Below, piece after piece: positions 1-6,296 of a stretch of 15,679 bases of DNA. This DNA comes from Phycisphaerae bacterium (GTDB lineage Bacteria; Planctomycetota; Phycisphaerae; UBA1845). The notes under the pieces are model-generated. The model was not told the origin of the DNA. It was given only the letters and a program-made list of their open reading frames with translations, and did no database searches. Both the position numbers and the translations under genes were made by a program. The stretch covers positions 1 through 15,679 of the forward strand of contig BQJS01000111.1 in the NCBI GenBank assembly GCA_021604825.1, written 5' to 3'. Numbering within the stretch: position 1 is the stretch's first letter; each line of letters opens with the position of its first letter.

Positions 1-618
1 GACCCGCGCGATTCAAACCATGTGACCATCGCGATTTCCTGCGGTGGCAGTTGGCAGACCCACGATGGCGGGGACACATGGGTATGTCGCTCCGATGGGA
101 TGTACGCCGAATACATGCCCCCGGAGATGCGCAATGCTCCGCAAATCCAAGACCCGCACCTAACCGTTCAGTGCCCAGCCGAGCCCGACAATCTATGGAC
201 GCAGCATCACAACGGTGTGTTCAAGAGTATCGACGGCGGAAAGAAATGGACCGATGTGACCGCGATCAAGCCGTCAAAGTTCGGCTTTGCGGTGGCGGTG
301 CATCCGGTCGATCCGAACATTGCTTGGTTCGTGCCAGCCGTCAAAGACGAACATCGCATTCCGGTGGATGGCAAAGTCGTGGTAGCTCGGACGCGCGACG
401 GGGGCAATTCGTTTGATGTGCTAACGGATGGCCTGCCACAAACGCATGCGTATGACTTGGTGTTCCGCCATGCGCTCGATGTCGATGAAACCGGCAGCCG
501 GTTGGCGTTCGGAAGTACAACTGGTTCGCTGTGGTGTTCAAGCAATCAAGGGGATACGTGGGAAACGATTTCGGCAAATCTCCCGCCGATCCATGTGGTG
601 CGTTTTGTCGGGGCGTAA
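1..618 (+). CDS. Asp-box (BNR-repeat) beta-propeller protein, 3' part
   Basis: The reading frame is open from the first base, so the gene begins upstream of the window and only the last 205 residues are seen. The GTG at 22 is simply an internal codon. Four Asp-box motifs (S/T-x-D-x-G-x-x-W) recur: THDGGDTW at visible residues 20-27, then SIDGGKKW, RTRDGGNSF and SSNQGDTW. These beta-hairpin motifs mark sialidase-like, WD40/YVTN/BNR and photosystem-II-stability (Ycf48-like) propellers. The motif NLWTQHHNGVFKSIDGGKKW is typical of 'exo-alpha-sialidase or glycosyl hydrolase BNR' proteins, which are often not sialidases. No catalytic Arg triad can be judged in this fragment. The gene ends 21 bases before the stop of a convergent minus-strand gene. 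The fold is fairly secure; enzyme activity is not supported. Confidence 0.85.
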   Translation, partial: DPRDSNHVTIAISCGGSWQTHDGGDTWVCRSDGMYAEYMPPEMRNAPQIQDPHLTVQCPAEPDNLWTQHHNGVFKSIDGGKKWTDVTAIKPSKFGFAVAVHPVDPNIAWFVPAVKDEHRIPVDGKVVVARTRDGGNSFDVLTDGLPQTHAYDLVFRHALDVDETGSRLAFGSTTGSLWCSSNQGDTWETISANLPPIHVVRFVGA

Positions 619-639
619 CATGACGGAGGGTTGAACCGC

Positions 640-1089
640 TTAGAAAAGCATCCCAAGAACCAGCAGCAATCCCAAACCCGCCGCCGTCCCGTAGGCCATC
701 CCGCTGAGCAGTTTTGATATTGAAAACTGTTCTGTGACCGAATCAATCGACTCATCCAAGGATGTTTCGGATTGCGCGCCATGATGCGGTGTCTTGAACA
801 GTTGGGAACTGTCGCCGACGACATCTAGCTCCATCGATTCGCCGGAATCCGGAGCGTCTTCACCCAATCCAAGCACATGGTAAGCAATGGTCGAATCCGA
901 AAGGTGGTCGGCCAACCGTCGAACGCCGTAGCGCACCTTGACCACTTCGCGCTCGTGGACTTCGAGGGCATCCTCATCGTTGAGATACTCGTCGATCAGC
1001 AAATCATCGAAATGCATCTGAGCGCGGTCGCGCGCTTTGATCGATCGTGAACGTCCTCGGTCGCCTTTGCTTCGTTCGCGGTTGCTCAT
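640..1089 (-). CDS. Hypothetical small C-tail-anchored membrane protein
   Basis: A 149-residue protein that I do not recognise. I chose the ATG at 1089 because AAGGAG lies 10 bases upstream on the minus strand. The same frame stays open to 1896, but that extension runs antisense through the permease gene and is very basic, so it is a shadow. The N-terminus is strongly basic (MSNRERSKGDRGRSRSIKAR). The middle is acidic and hydrophilic, and includes DDLLIDEYLNDEDALEVHE. The last 20 or so residues form one hydrophobic, Gly/Leu-rich helix (LLSGMAYGTAAGLGLLLVLG) ending almost at the C-terminus. This layout suggests a tail-anchored protein with its body in the cytoplasm. It is divergent from the permease genes, with 228 bases between them that hold a tandem repeat. 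No function is assigned. Confidence 0.6.
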   Translation of the reverse strand: MSNRERSKGDRGRSRSIKARDRAQMHFDDLLIDEYLNDEDALEVHEREVVKVRYGVRRLADHLSDSTIAYHVLGLGEDAPDSGESMELDVVGDSSQLFKTPHHGAQSETSLDESIDSVTEQFSISKLLSGMAYGTAAGLGLLLVLGMLF

Positions 1090-1159
1090 GGCCGATGATC
1101 TCCTTGAAGTTGCGATGGGACGTGCGATCCAGATGGGCCAACCAACCAAGCTCAATCCC

Positions 1160-1194
1160 AGAAACACACAATCGACTAGAAACACACAATCGAC
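1160..1194. repeat. Tandem 17-bp direct repeat in divergent intergenic region
   Basis: Two identical copies of AGAAACACACAATCGAC lie at 1160-1176 and 1178-1194 (period 18). They sit between the divergent genes 640-1089 and 1318-2121, about 70-105 bases upstream of the first and 125-160 upstream of the second. Two same-facing copies spaced 18 bp apart could be a paired binding site for a regulator, or merely a recent small duplication. The sequence shows only the repeat; a regulatory role is inference. Confidence 0.5.
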
Positions 1195-1317
1195 GTGGAC
1201 GAATCCGGTTCTTGACCTAAAATCGTCAGTCTGACGTTTCTCAAAAATCTTCATCCCAAACCGCCCAAGTTGACGGTGGCGCGCGGTCGATTGGGGCGAA
1301 AAGGATAAGCTGGCAAT

Positions 1318-2121
1318 ATGCGCAAGTACTGGCAAGTCTTCCGAATCTCGCTGGCTGACCGCTTCGTTTACCGCACGGATTTTCTCCTCGGGACGTTTCT
1401 GCGTTTCGCGCCGATCGTCACCACGATCGCGTTGTGGCGGGCGGTGTATCAAGGGTCGGGGCGCGAAGAGATTGGCAATCTGCAATATGGCGAGATGGTT
1501 TCGTACTACCTGATCGTGATGATCTCGAGGGCGTTCGGATCGATGCCGGGATTGGCTTCGACGCTGGCGGCTGACATTCGCGAGGGCAATCTGCGCAAAT
1601 TCATCGTCCAGCCGCTCAACTACGTGATCTATCACCTGCATCTGCGGATGGCCCACAAGTCCGTGTACTTCGTGATGGCTGCGTTGCCGTATGCGATCGT
1701 GTTCTTTTGGTGTCGTGGGTTTCTCCCGGGTTGGCCCGACGCGGAACTTTGGCCGCTCTGCATACTCTCTCTGGTGCTTTCGTTTTTTCTCGGGTTCATG
1801 ATCAACATGGCCATCGGACTGCTTTCGTTTTGGTTCATGGAAGTGACGAGTTTCATGTTCATCTTCATGGTCAGCCAATACTTTCTGTCGGGGCATCAGT
1901 TCCCATTGACGCTGCTGCCCGATTGGCTGGAACGTTCGGTGACGCTTCTGCCGTTTGCATACGAGACGTTCTTTCCGGTGATGATGCTCATGGGCAAGAT
2001 GAGCCCGGGAGAAGCGAGCCAGGTGATCGCCGGGCAGTGCATTTGGATTGCGATCCTATCGGGTGTGGTTGCGTTCGGTTGGCGACGCGGCTTGCGTCGA
2101 TACGCGGCATTTGGAGGTTGA
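1318..2121 (+). CDS. ABC-2 type transporter permease (DUF990/PF06182-like), subunit A
   Basis: A 267-residue integral membrane protein of the uncharacterised ABC-2 permease type (COG4587/COG3694, PF06182). It begins with a cytoplasmic stretch MRKYWQVFRISLADRFVYRTDFLLG, followed by about six hydrophobic segments. The cytoplasmic loop ADIREGNLRKFIVQPLNYVIY carries the family hallmark 'I..G.L...L..P...'. Such proteins pair with a second permease and an ATPase to export a substrate that is usually unknown (peptide, lipid or antibiotic). The ATG at 1318 has AAAGGA about 12 bases upstream, which is somewhat long. The stop (TGA, 2119-2121) lies one base before the GTG of the next gene, so the two are surely co-transcribed and probably translationally coupled. 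No ATP-binding gene is present in the window. Confidence 0.88.
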   Translation: MRKYWQVFRISLADRFVYRTDFLLGTFLRFAPIVTTIALWRAVYQGSGREEIGNLQYGEMVSYYLIVMISRAFGSMPGLASTLAADIREGNLRKFIVQPLNYVIYHLHLRMAHKSVYFVMAALPYAIVFFWCRGFLPGWPDAELWPLCILSLVLSFFLGFMINMAIGLLSFWFMEVTSFMFIFMVSQYFLSGHQFPLTLLPDWLERSVTLLPFAYETFFPVMMLMGKMSPGEASQVIAGQCIWIAILSGVVAFGWRRGLRRYAAFGG

Positions 2122-2122
2122 T

Positions 2123-2935
2123 GTGACGTCGGTGCTTGGGCGATATGGACGCATTCTGTTTTGCTTCGCGCGCAACGGGCTCGTGCGCGAGCTTAGCTTT
2201 CGCGTGAACTTTCTGGTCACCGTCATCAGTGAAATCCTGTGGCTCGGGATGATGCTCGTTTTTGTGCAGGTGATTTTTCGGTTTACGAGCCAGATCGACG
2301 GCTGGTCCAATCATGAATACTTGTTTCTGTTGGGCACGCACTTCTTGATTTCGAGCTTGTTTGAAGCTTTTTTCTTCGGCAATCTTCAAAGGATCAGCGC
2401 TCAGATTCGCACTGGCGATCTCGATTTCGTCTTGCTCAAGCCAGCCAACACCCAGTTTCTGCTGTCATTTGAACGCATCTCGTACACCGCCCTCGCCAAT
2501 GTTCCCTTGGGCGTCATTCTGTGCGTGTACGCATTTTCGAAACTCGACGTCACGCCGACGGTTCAGCATGTCTCGATGTTTGTCGTATTGGTGTGCAGCG
2601 GTGTGATTACGCTGTACTCGCTGATGTTCATGTTCAGCGCGACAAGCGTTTGGCTCATCAGGCAAACGAGTGCGTCGCACTTTTGGTTTTACCTGACGAG
2701 CTGCTCGAAGTATCCGGCTGAGATTTACAAACCAATGGTGCGGGGTGTCTTGTGGTTCGCACTGACGTTTGTGTTCCCCGTGTTGATCGTAGCCAACCTG
2801 CCAGCCAACGTGATGGTTCGAGTGTTTGAGCCGTACCTCGTCGCCTACGCACTGTTCATCGCGGTGGGGTTGCTGCTCTTATCGTCACTCGTATTCAACT
2901 GGGCGATGCGCAGATACCGTTCGGCCAGCAGTTGA
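2123..2935 (+). CDS. ABC-2 type transporter permease (DUF990/PF06182-like), subunit B
   Basis: This is the partner permease of the preceding gene. I chose GTG at 2123 because GGAGG (2113-2117) lies five bases upstream, inside the end of gene A. The in-frame ATG at 2048 would add 25 non-homologous-looking residues. From GTG the product is 270 residues with about six membrane segments. The N-terminus (YGRILFCFARNGLVRELSFRVNFL) and the loop ISAQIRTGDLDFVLLKPANTQF match the family's 'I..G.LD..L.KP....' loop. It should form a heterodimeric export channel in the inner membrane with subunit A. The gene ends 121 bases before a convergent pyrK-like gene, and a paired hairpin repeat fills the gap. Family identity is clear; the substrate is unknown. 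Confidence 0.88.
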   Translation: MTSVLGRYGRILFCFARNGLVRELSFRVNFLVTVISEILWLGMMLVFVQVIFRFTSQIDGWSNHEYLFLLGTHFLISSLFEAFFFGNLQRISAQIRTGDLDFVLLKPANTQFLLSFERISYTALANVPLGVILCVYAFSKLDVTPTVQHVSMFVVLVCSGVITLYSLMFMFSATSVWLIRQTSASHFWFYLTSCSKYPAEIYKPMVRGVLWFALTFVFPVLIVANLPANVMVRVFEPYLVAYALFIAVGLLLLSSLVFNWAMRRYRSASS

Positions 2936-2947
2936 TCGCGTACGTGT

Positions 2948-3043
2948 TGGGCGCCCCATCCTTCAGGATGGAGGACGGAAAGTGTCACAAATTGACATCT
3001 CATGCTGCCGGTCAGTCCCCCACCCTGAAGGGCGGGGCACCAA
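2948..3043. repeat. Paired REP/BIME-like hairpin repeat between convergent genes
   Basis: Two hairpins lie in inverted order. The first is CCATCC-TTCA-GGATGG (2956-2971, perfect 6-bp stem). The second is CCCCACCC-TGAA-GGGCGGGG (3018-3037, 8-bp stem with one mismatch). Their loops TTCA and TGAA are reverse complements. The outer ends, TTGGGCGCCCC (2948-2958, last base a) and GGGGCACCAA (3034-3043), are also nearly inverted. This is the architecture of paired REP elements. The same design recurs at 7435-7516. Lying between converging transcripts, it could also act as a bidirectional terminator, although neither side has a clear T-run. Confidence 0.6.
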
Positions 3044-3056
3044 TCAGCAGACACAT

Positions 3057-4028
3057 TCATTGATTCCAGAGGATATTCGTGCTTTCAAAGATCGGTCCTT
3101 CGGTGCAGCAGAGGGCGTAGCGCCAGTCGCGCTCGCCTTCAGACTGAACGGTGACGACGCACGATTGGCACGTTCCCACACCGCAGGCCATTGATCGTTC
3201 CATGCATACGTAGCACTCGAAGCTCTTCGCCGCGCACAATTCGGAGACGCCCTGCATCATTCGTTCGGGGCCACAGGTGTAGACGACCGTGTCGGCTGAG
3301 CCGATGTTGTTGGAATCCAGATGGGCTTGGAAGGCCTGGACCACATTGCCCGTGAACCCAAAGCTTCCGTCGTCGGTGCTGATGATGACCGGAGTTCTTG
3401 CGTTGGCGAATTCAGTTGACGTCAATTGGGCTTCGCGCGCATCGCTTGCGGGATCTGGATTGCCTTGATGGTTCAGCGGCAGCAGTTCTTTGGTCGTCGA
3501 TCCAATGACGGCGATTGTGTCGATGCCGGCATGGGTCAGAGCTTTCGCCAACCAAAGCAGCGGCGGGACACCCACACCGCCTCCTATAAGAAATGCCCGT
3601 GGTTTGGTATCGATGATTGGAAACGGTTGACCCAGCGGGCCCAAGACTGACACCTGCTGTCCTGGGCGAAGGGTGGCCATCCATTGCGTCGCCACACCGA
3701 CCACGCGATAGATGATATCGATCTCGCAGTTCGCGCCATCCCGTCGCAACCCGCCAATGCTGAAGGCACGCGGAAGAAACGGAAGCGCCGGCGTATTGAG
3801 GCTGACCCCTTGGCCCTGATTGGCCGAGTCGTTTTCGCGGGCGTTGGAATCGCCGCCGGCATTCGGGGAAATCGACTCTGGACTCAGTTGGACGAATTGG
3901 CCAGGCTTGGCTTCGGCGAAGTCATGGCAGCGCAGCGTCAGTCGATAGTGCTCGCGGCAGATGGGTTGGTTGCTCGTGACGGAGGCAGGGGCCAATTGGA
4001 ACGCAGTCGGATTTGGGTGAGCAGACAT
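3057..4028 (-). CDS. pyrK: PyrK-like dihydroorotate dehydrogenase electron-transfer subunit (FAD/2Fe-2S)
   Basis: A 323-residue ferredoxin-reductase-type protein. PyrK binds FAD and a 2Fe-2S cluster and passes electrons from dihydroorotate dehydrogenase (PyrD, class 1B) to NAD+ in pyrimidine synthesis. Visible signs, in order: a beta-barrel with PGQFVQL (42-48) and the flavin motif PRAFSIGG (86-93); the nucleotide-binding turn GGGVGVPPL (149-157); YTCGPERMM (250-258); and a C-terminal cluster C-x4-C-x2-C-x17-C (Cys282, 287, 290, 308) ending CTEGPIF. An insert of about 30 polar residues (50-80, rich in Ser/Asn/Gly) splits PGQFVQL from the flavin motif. It is longer than the usual 250-280 residues. 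No pyrD lies nearby, so a related NAD(P)H-oxidoreductase subunit (NfnA/sulfide dehydrogenase beta type) is possible. There is no Shine-Dalgarno at the ATG; see the promoter entry. Confidence 0.85.
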   Translation of the reverse strand: MSAHPNPTAFQLAPASVTSNQPICREHYRLTLRCHDFAEAKPGQFVQLSPESISPNAGGDSNARENDSANQGQGVSLNTPALPFLPRAFSIGGLRRDGANCEIDIIYRVVGVATQWMATLRPGQQVSVLGPLGQPFPIIDTKPRAFLIGGGVGVPPLLWLAKALTHAGIDTIAVIGSTTKELLPLNHQGNPDPASDAREAQLTSTEFANARTPVIISTDDGSFGFTGNVVQAFQAHLDSNNIGSADTVVYTCGPERMMQGVSELCAAKSFECYVCMERSMACGVGTCQSCVVTVQSEGERDWRYALCCTEGPIFESTNILWNQ

Positions 4029-4036
4029 GCCGAACG

Positions 4037-4064
4037 GTTATCCGGAATTCGGATGGACCGTCAA
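4037..4064 (-). promoter_or_regulatory. Putative sigma70-type promoter of the pyrK-like gene, possibly leaderless
   Basis: Read on the minus strand, TTGACG (4064-4059) is followed after 16 bases by GATAAC (4042-4037). Eight bases separate the -10 box from the ATG at 4028, so transcription would begin at or within a few bases of the start codon. That fits the lack of any Shine-Dalgarno there. The boxes match consensus at 5/6 and 4/6 positions, so this is suggestive only. Confidence 0.35.
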
Positions 4065-4104
4065 GACGACGTCTCGTTAAGAAAACGCGACTCTTAAAAT
4101 ACAA

Positions 4105-4137
4105 CTTCCGGCGCCGGATTTTGTCCGGCGCCGGAAG
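4105..4137. repeat. Perfect 14-bp inverted repeat (very stable GC-rich hairpin)
   Basis: CTTCCGGCGCCGGA (4105-4118) and its exact reverse complement (4124-4137) flank the loop TTTTG. Each arm also contains the self-palindrome CCGGCGCCGG. On the minus strand the hairpin is followed by GTTGTATTTTAAG, a weak and interrupted T-run, so it could terminate a minus-strand transcript coming from the gene-poor region 4138-5006. It lies upstream of the proposed pyrK promoter, so it would insulate that gene. On the plus strand no T-run follows. A repeat element or a protein-binding dyad are alternatives. Confidence 0.6.
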
Positions 4138-5006
4138 CGCGCCACGGCTAAGTGTAAAGCCGCAATATTCAGTCCCCACAAACCACTGAAAATCAGACAC
4201 CAGCAGCCTGTGAAGTTTTGTTCTTGTTGACCGACCGTGCGGCTGAATATAGCAGTGGCCCCATGGAGCGTCAACGGCGTCGAAAGTGCCGGAAACTGCG
4301 ATTCTATTCGTTCTAATGTTCTGTTAAACAACAACTTACATGATTGGTCTAGAGCGGCTCTTGCGGCCCCCTCGAGGTCGAAATCGGCCTTCTCAGCCCC
4401 CTCAATGGCGTTGTGTTTTTTTGCTTTTTTTCGCACTGAAGCGGGTCGGAGGCGGGGCGATCGAGTGGGCTGCGGATTGTCCAGACAGTTGGTGTGGCTG
4501 ATCAATGAAAACGGGCAGGACAGCGGTCGCAATTGGGCACGTTTCTCATGATCTCAAGCCCGCACATCTGCCTGTGAATTTTTGGGGTGTTTCGTCTAAG
4601 TCTGATTCTTCAAATCCGGTCGATTCAGGGTGATCGCGCTGTGCCGAGTGGTTTCGGCAGTACTTCCCGCCGCGTGGTCAGGACGCACCAGAAAACCAAG
4701 TGATCCGGGTGAGCTCAAGCCCCGTCGGCTTGTAGTCCACTCGCCGTACGCGCCAGCGGAGCAGGTCGGGGGGAGTGCGCGAGTCCGATGCCGCCAGAGA
4801 TGGTGGAAGCGCTGCACAACGATCTGCTCCGCCCTTGCGTGAGGCCCGCATCGAGAGATAGGCTATATTAGAGAATTCACCTCGGACGGTCGGCGTTCGG
4901 CAGGCTGTGCAACTAGTCTGTATGATTACGCAAGTCCAATCGCAACCATTCGACACGAAGCGTGTTTACAGGGTGGGATTCCCTATCAATCAAGACGGAG
5001 CAAGGG
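4138..5006. other. Gene-poor interval of about 870 bases
   Basis: No open frame here looks like a real protein. Candidates at 4077-4532 (minus), 4237-4551 (plus), 4678-4956 (minus) and 4630-4842 (plus) have random-looking, Arg/Ser/Pro-rich translations, no family motif and poor ribosome sites. A T-rich tract follows 4416. A small hairpin CAAGCC-CCGTC-GGCTTG sits at 4716-4732. AT-rich stretches near 4863-4870 (TATATTA) and 4921-4926 (TATGAT) might be -10 boxes for the gene at 5007, but neither has a good -35. I recognise no known structured RNA. It could be a decayed gene or a non-coding transcript. Confidence 0.4.
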
Positions 5007-5450
5007 ATGGCGCGGCGTTTCTTGTTGACGATTCTGATAATGATGACTGGCCTCACTCTGGTTTCGTGGGGAATCAGCTTCACCTACTTGAGCTACAACT
5101 CTCACAATTACATTTGGCGGTTGAATAATGGTACGTTCTCTCGCCAGCTGCGTGCCGGGTCGCGAGAGAGAACGGGAATCATCTGGTACGGGTACGACGT
5201 GGCGAGAATGAACGCCCGTCAATACGGATATCATCTTCTCCCGCGCGGAAAGGTGAAAGGCGCACTCTATCCGCGGTATATCTTGCCGTTGTGGATTCCC
5301 GCCGTCGTTTTCGGTGGTCTCGCCATGCTCGTCTACGCTCCCATCCGCCGCCAGAGAAAACGCCAAAAAATGGGATGGTGCACTCATTGTGGTTACGACT
5401 TAACGGGCAATGAAAGCCGAGTTTGCCCGGAGTGTGGGACAAACACTTAA
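5007..5450 (+). CDS. Small two-helix membrane protein with C-terminal zinc ribbon
   Basis: A 147-residue protein of unknown function. The ATG at 5007 is preceded by GGAG at six bases, so I prefer it to the in-frame ATG at 4962. Residues 4-28 form a first membrane helix, followed by a soluble stretch of about 60 residues with YGYDVARMNARQYGYHLLP. Residues 91-113 (YILPLWIPAVVFGGLAMLVY) form a second helix. A basic linker then leads to a zinc ribbon, CTHCGYDLTGN...CPECG, with Cys125, 128, 140 and 143. This 'last helix, RRQR linker, CGYDL ribbon' layout is common among uncharacterised planctomycete proteins. The ribbon would lie in the cytoplasm and the middle segment outside. The related ribbon recurs at 7905-8753 and 8775-8909. 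What the ribbon binds is unknown. Confidence 0.8.
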   Translation: MARRFLLTILIMMTGLTLVSWGISFTYLSYNSHNYIWRLNNGTFSRQLRAGSRERTGIIWYGYDVARMNARQYGYHLLPRGKVKGALYPRYILPLWIPAVVFGGLAMLVYAPIRRQRKRQKMGWCTHCGYDLTGNESRVCPECGTNT

Positions 5451-5495
5451 CGGCCACTTAACGGTGTGACCTGTAAGCCTTGTGTCGCACGGACG

Positions 5496-5525
5496 TTGAC
5501 CTTGGCTGCAAGCTGACCCTACAAT
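5496..5525 (+). promoter_or_regulatory. Putative sigma70 promoter upstream of the gene at 5592
   Basis: TTGACC (5496-5501) and TACAAT (5520-5525) are separated by 18 bases, and each matches the consensus at 5 of 6 positions. Transcription would begin near 5532, leaving a leader of about 60 bases before the ATG at 5592. It lies just after the stop of the preceding zinc-ribbon gene, so the two genes need not form an operon. Confidence 0.5.
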
Positions 5526-5591
5526 CCCAGTTTAGCATCTGAACACGGATGCCATTGGCCCGTCGCTTAATCCACAGGATTGTCGCTCACC

Positions 5592-6071
5592 ATGCCCGTC
5601 GGCAAAGAACCCAAACTGGGTCTGCTCCTTGATGCCATTCGCGACGGTATCCCCGCGACCAAAGTCAAGCTGCGCGAGTGGTTCGACGCTTGTCGCGAAG
5701 AGCCGGTCATGTTTTGGCACACGCCAGCGATCCGCTACGCGACCTATGGCATTGTTGGAATCATCGGGGCATTGATCGTGTCCTGGGCTGCGAATTTGTG
5801 GGCACCCAATGGCGAAGTCCATGAGCAAGCCACCACAACCGACCACCGCGTGATCTGCACGAGTTCGGAATGCGGCAAGATGTTCGTGATCGATCGCCCG
5901 TTTGATTTTGACGACTTTCCGGTGACCTGCCCCAAGTGTTCAAAGGAGTCCGGCCAACCTGCCCATCGTTGTAATAGCAAAACGTGCCATGGTGGTTGGG
6001 TGGTTCGACGCGCTGAAGGTGAGCGCTACGTTTGTCCCAATTGCAGCGCGGATTTGGGACCGGTCGACTAG
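5592..6071 (+). CDS. Membrane protein with two C-terminal zinc-ribbon-like motifs
   Basis: A 159-residue protein that I do not recognise by name. The ATG at 5592 has AGGA 12 bases upstream; the in-frame TTG at 5580 is less likely. The N-terminus is soluble and amphipathic (LGLLLDAIRDGIPATKVKLREWFDACREEP). Residues 49-71 (YATYGIVGIIGALIVSWAANLW) form one membrane helix. The C-terminal half has four cysteine pairs: CTSSEC (89, 94), CPKC (113, 116), CNSKTC (127, 132) and CPNC (148, 151), consistent with one or two zinc ribbons. A single-pass protein with a metal-binding tail is expected. Whether the tail faces the cytoplasm cannot be settled from the sequence. It is separate from the gene at 5007, with its own promoter-like signal, and precedes the L,D-transpeptidase on the same strand. 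Confidence 0.78.
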   Translation: MPVGKEPKLGLLLDAIRDGIPATKVKLREWFDACREEPVMFWHTPAIRYATYGIVGIIGALIVSWAANLWAPNGEVHEQATTTDHRVICTSSECGKMFVIDRPFDFDDFPVTCPKCSKESGQPAHRCNSKTCHGGWVVRRAEGERYVCPNCSADLGPVD

Positions 6072-6126
6072 TCGTATTGTTGCACGCGAATCCAACCAAT
6101 TGTGGTTGCGCAAAAGACTTGTGATG

Positions 6127-6184
6127 CGCGCGAATTCAAGGGTGCAACTTGTGAATTCCGCGCGATGAATTGCTTGTGTTTTTT
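6127..6184 (+). terminator. Possible terminator after the zinc-ribbon gene
   Basis: CGCGCGAATTCAAG (6127-6140) and CTTGTGAATTCCGCGCG (6148-6164) form an imperfect stem of about 13 pairs with small bulges and a 7-base loop. A T-rich tract (TTGTGTTTTTT, 6174-6184) follows after about 10 bases, which is farther than in a classical intrinsic terminator. It lies 56 bases past the stop at 6071. It could instead be a regulatory dyad for the gene at 6297. Confidence 0.35.
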
Positions 6185-6201
6185 AGCATCTCGGGTATGA
6201 T
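6174..6201 (+). promoter_or_regulatory. Putative promoter of the L,D-transpeptidase gene
   Basis: TATGAT (6196-6201) matches the -10 consensus at 5/6, and TTGTGT (6174-6179) is a poor -35 box 16 bases upstream. It would give a leader of about 90 bases before the ATG at 6297. The -35 half overlaps the T-tract assigned to the possible terminator, so at most one reading may be right. Confidence 0.28.
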
Positions 6202-6296
6202 TCGTCAGGATTGGATCGTCCACCCACCGCCGTTAAGAAACCGCCAATTTGCGGACCCCGCCGCACAAGTCCGCGCTCAGCAGGGAGGCTGACATC

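Noticed and set aside
640..1896. 418-codon open frame on the minus strand
   Set aside because: Everything upstream of 1089 runs antisense through the permease gene and reads as Arg/His-rich non-protein. The good ribosome site is at the ATG at 1089.
4077..4532. 151-codon minus-strand frame
   Set aside because: It runs across the 14-bp hairpin, has no ribosome site and a random composition.
4678..4956. 92-codon minus-strand frame in the gene-poor interval
   Set aside because: No family motif, no start signal, odd composition rich in Arg/Ser/Thr/Cys. May be pseudogene debris but cannot be supported.
5444..5464. Tandem CACTTAACGG, period 11, over the stop codon of the gene at 5007
   Set aside because: Only two 10-base copies; most simply a small slippage duplication.
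5531..6191. Shared 10-mer TTTAGCATCT upstream of the genes at 5592 and 6297
   Set aside because: The copies lie at different places relative to each promoter and start, so a common role is unlikely.
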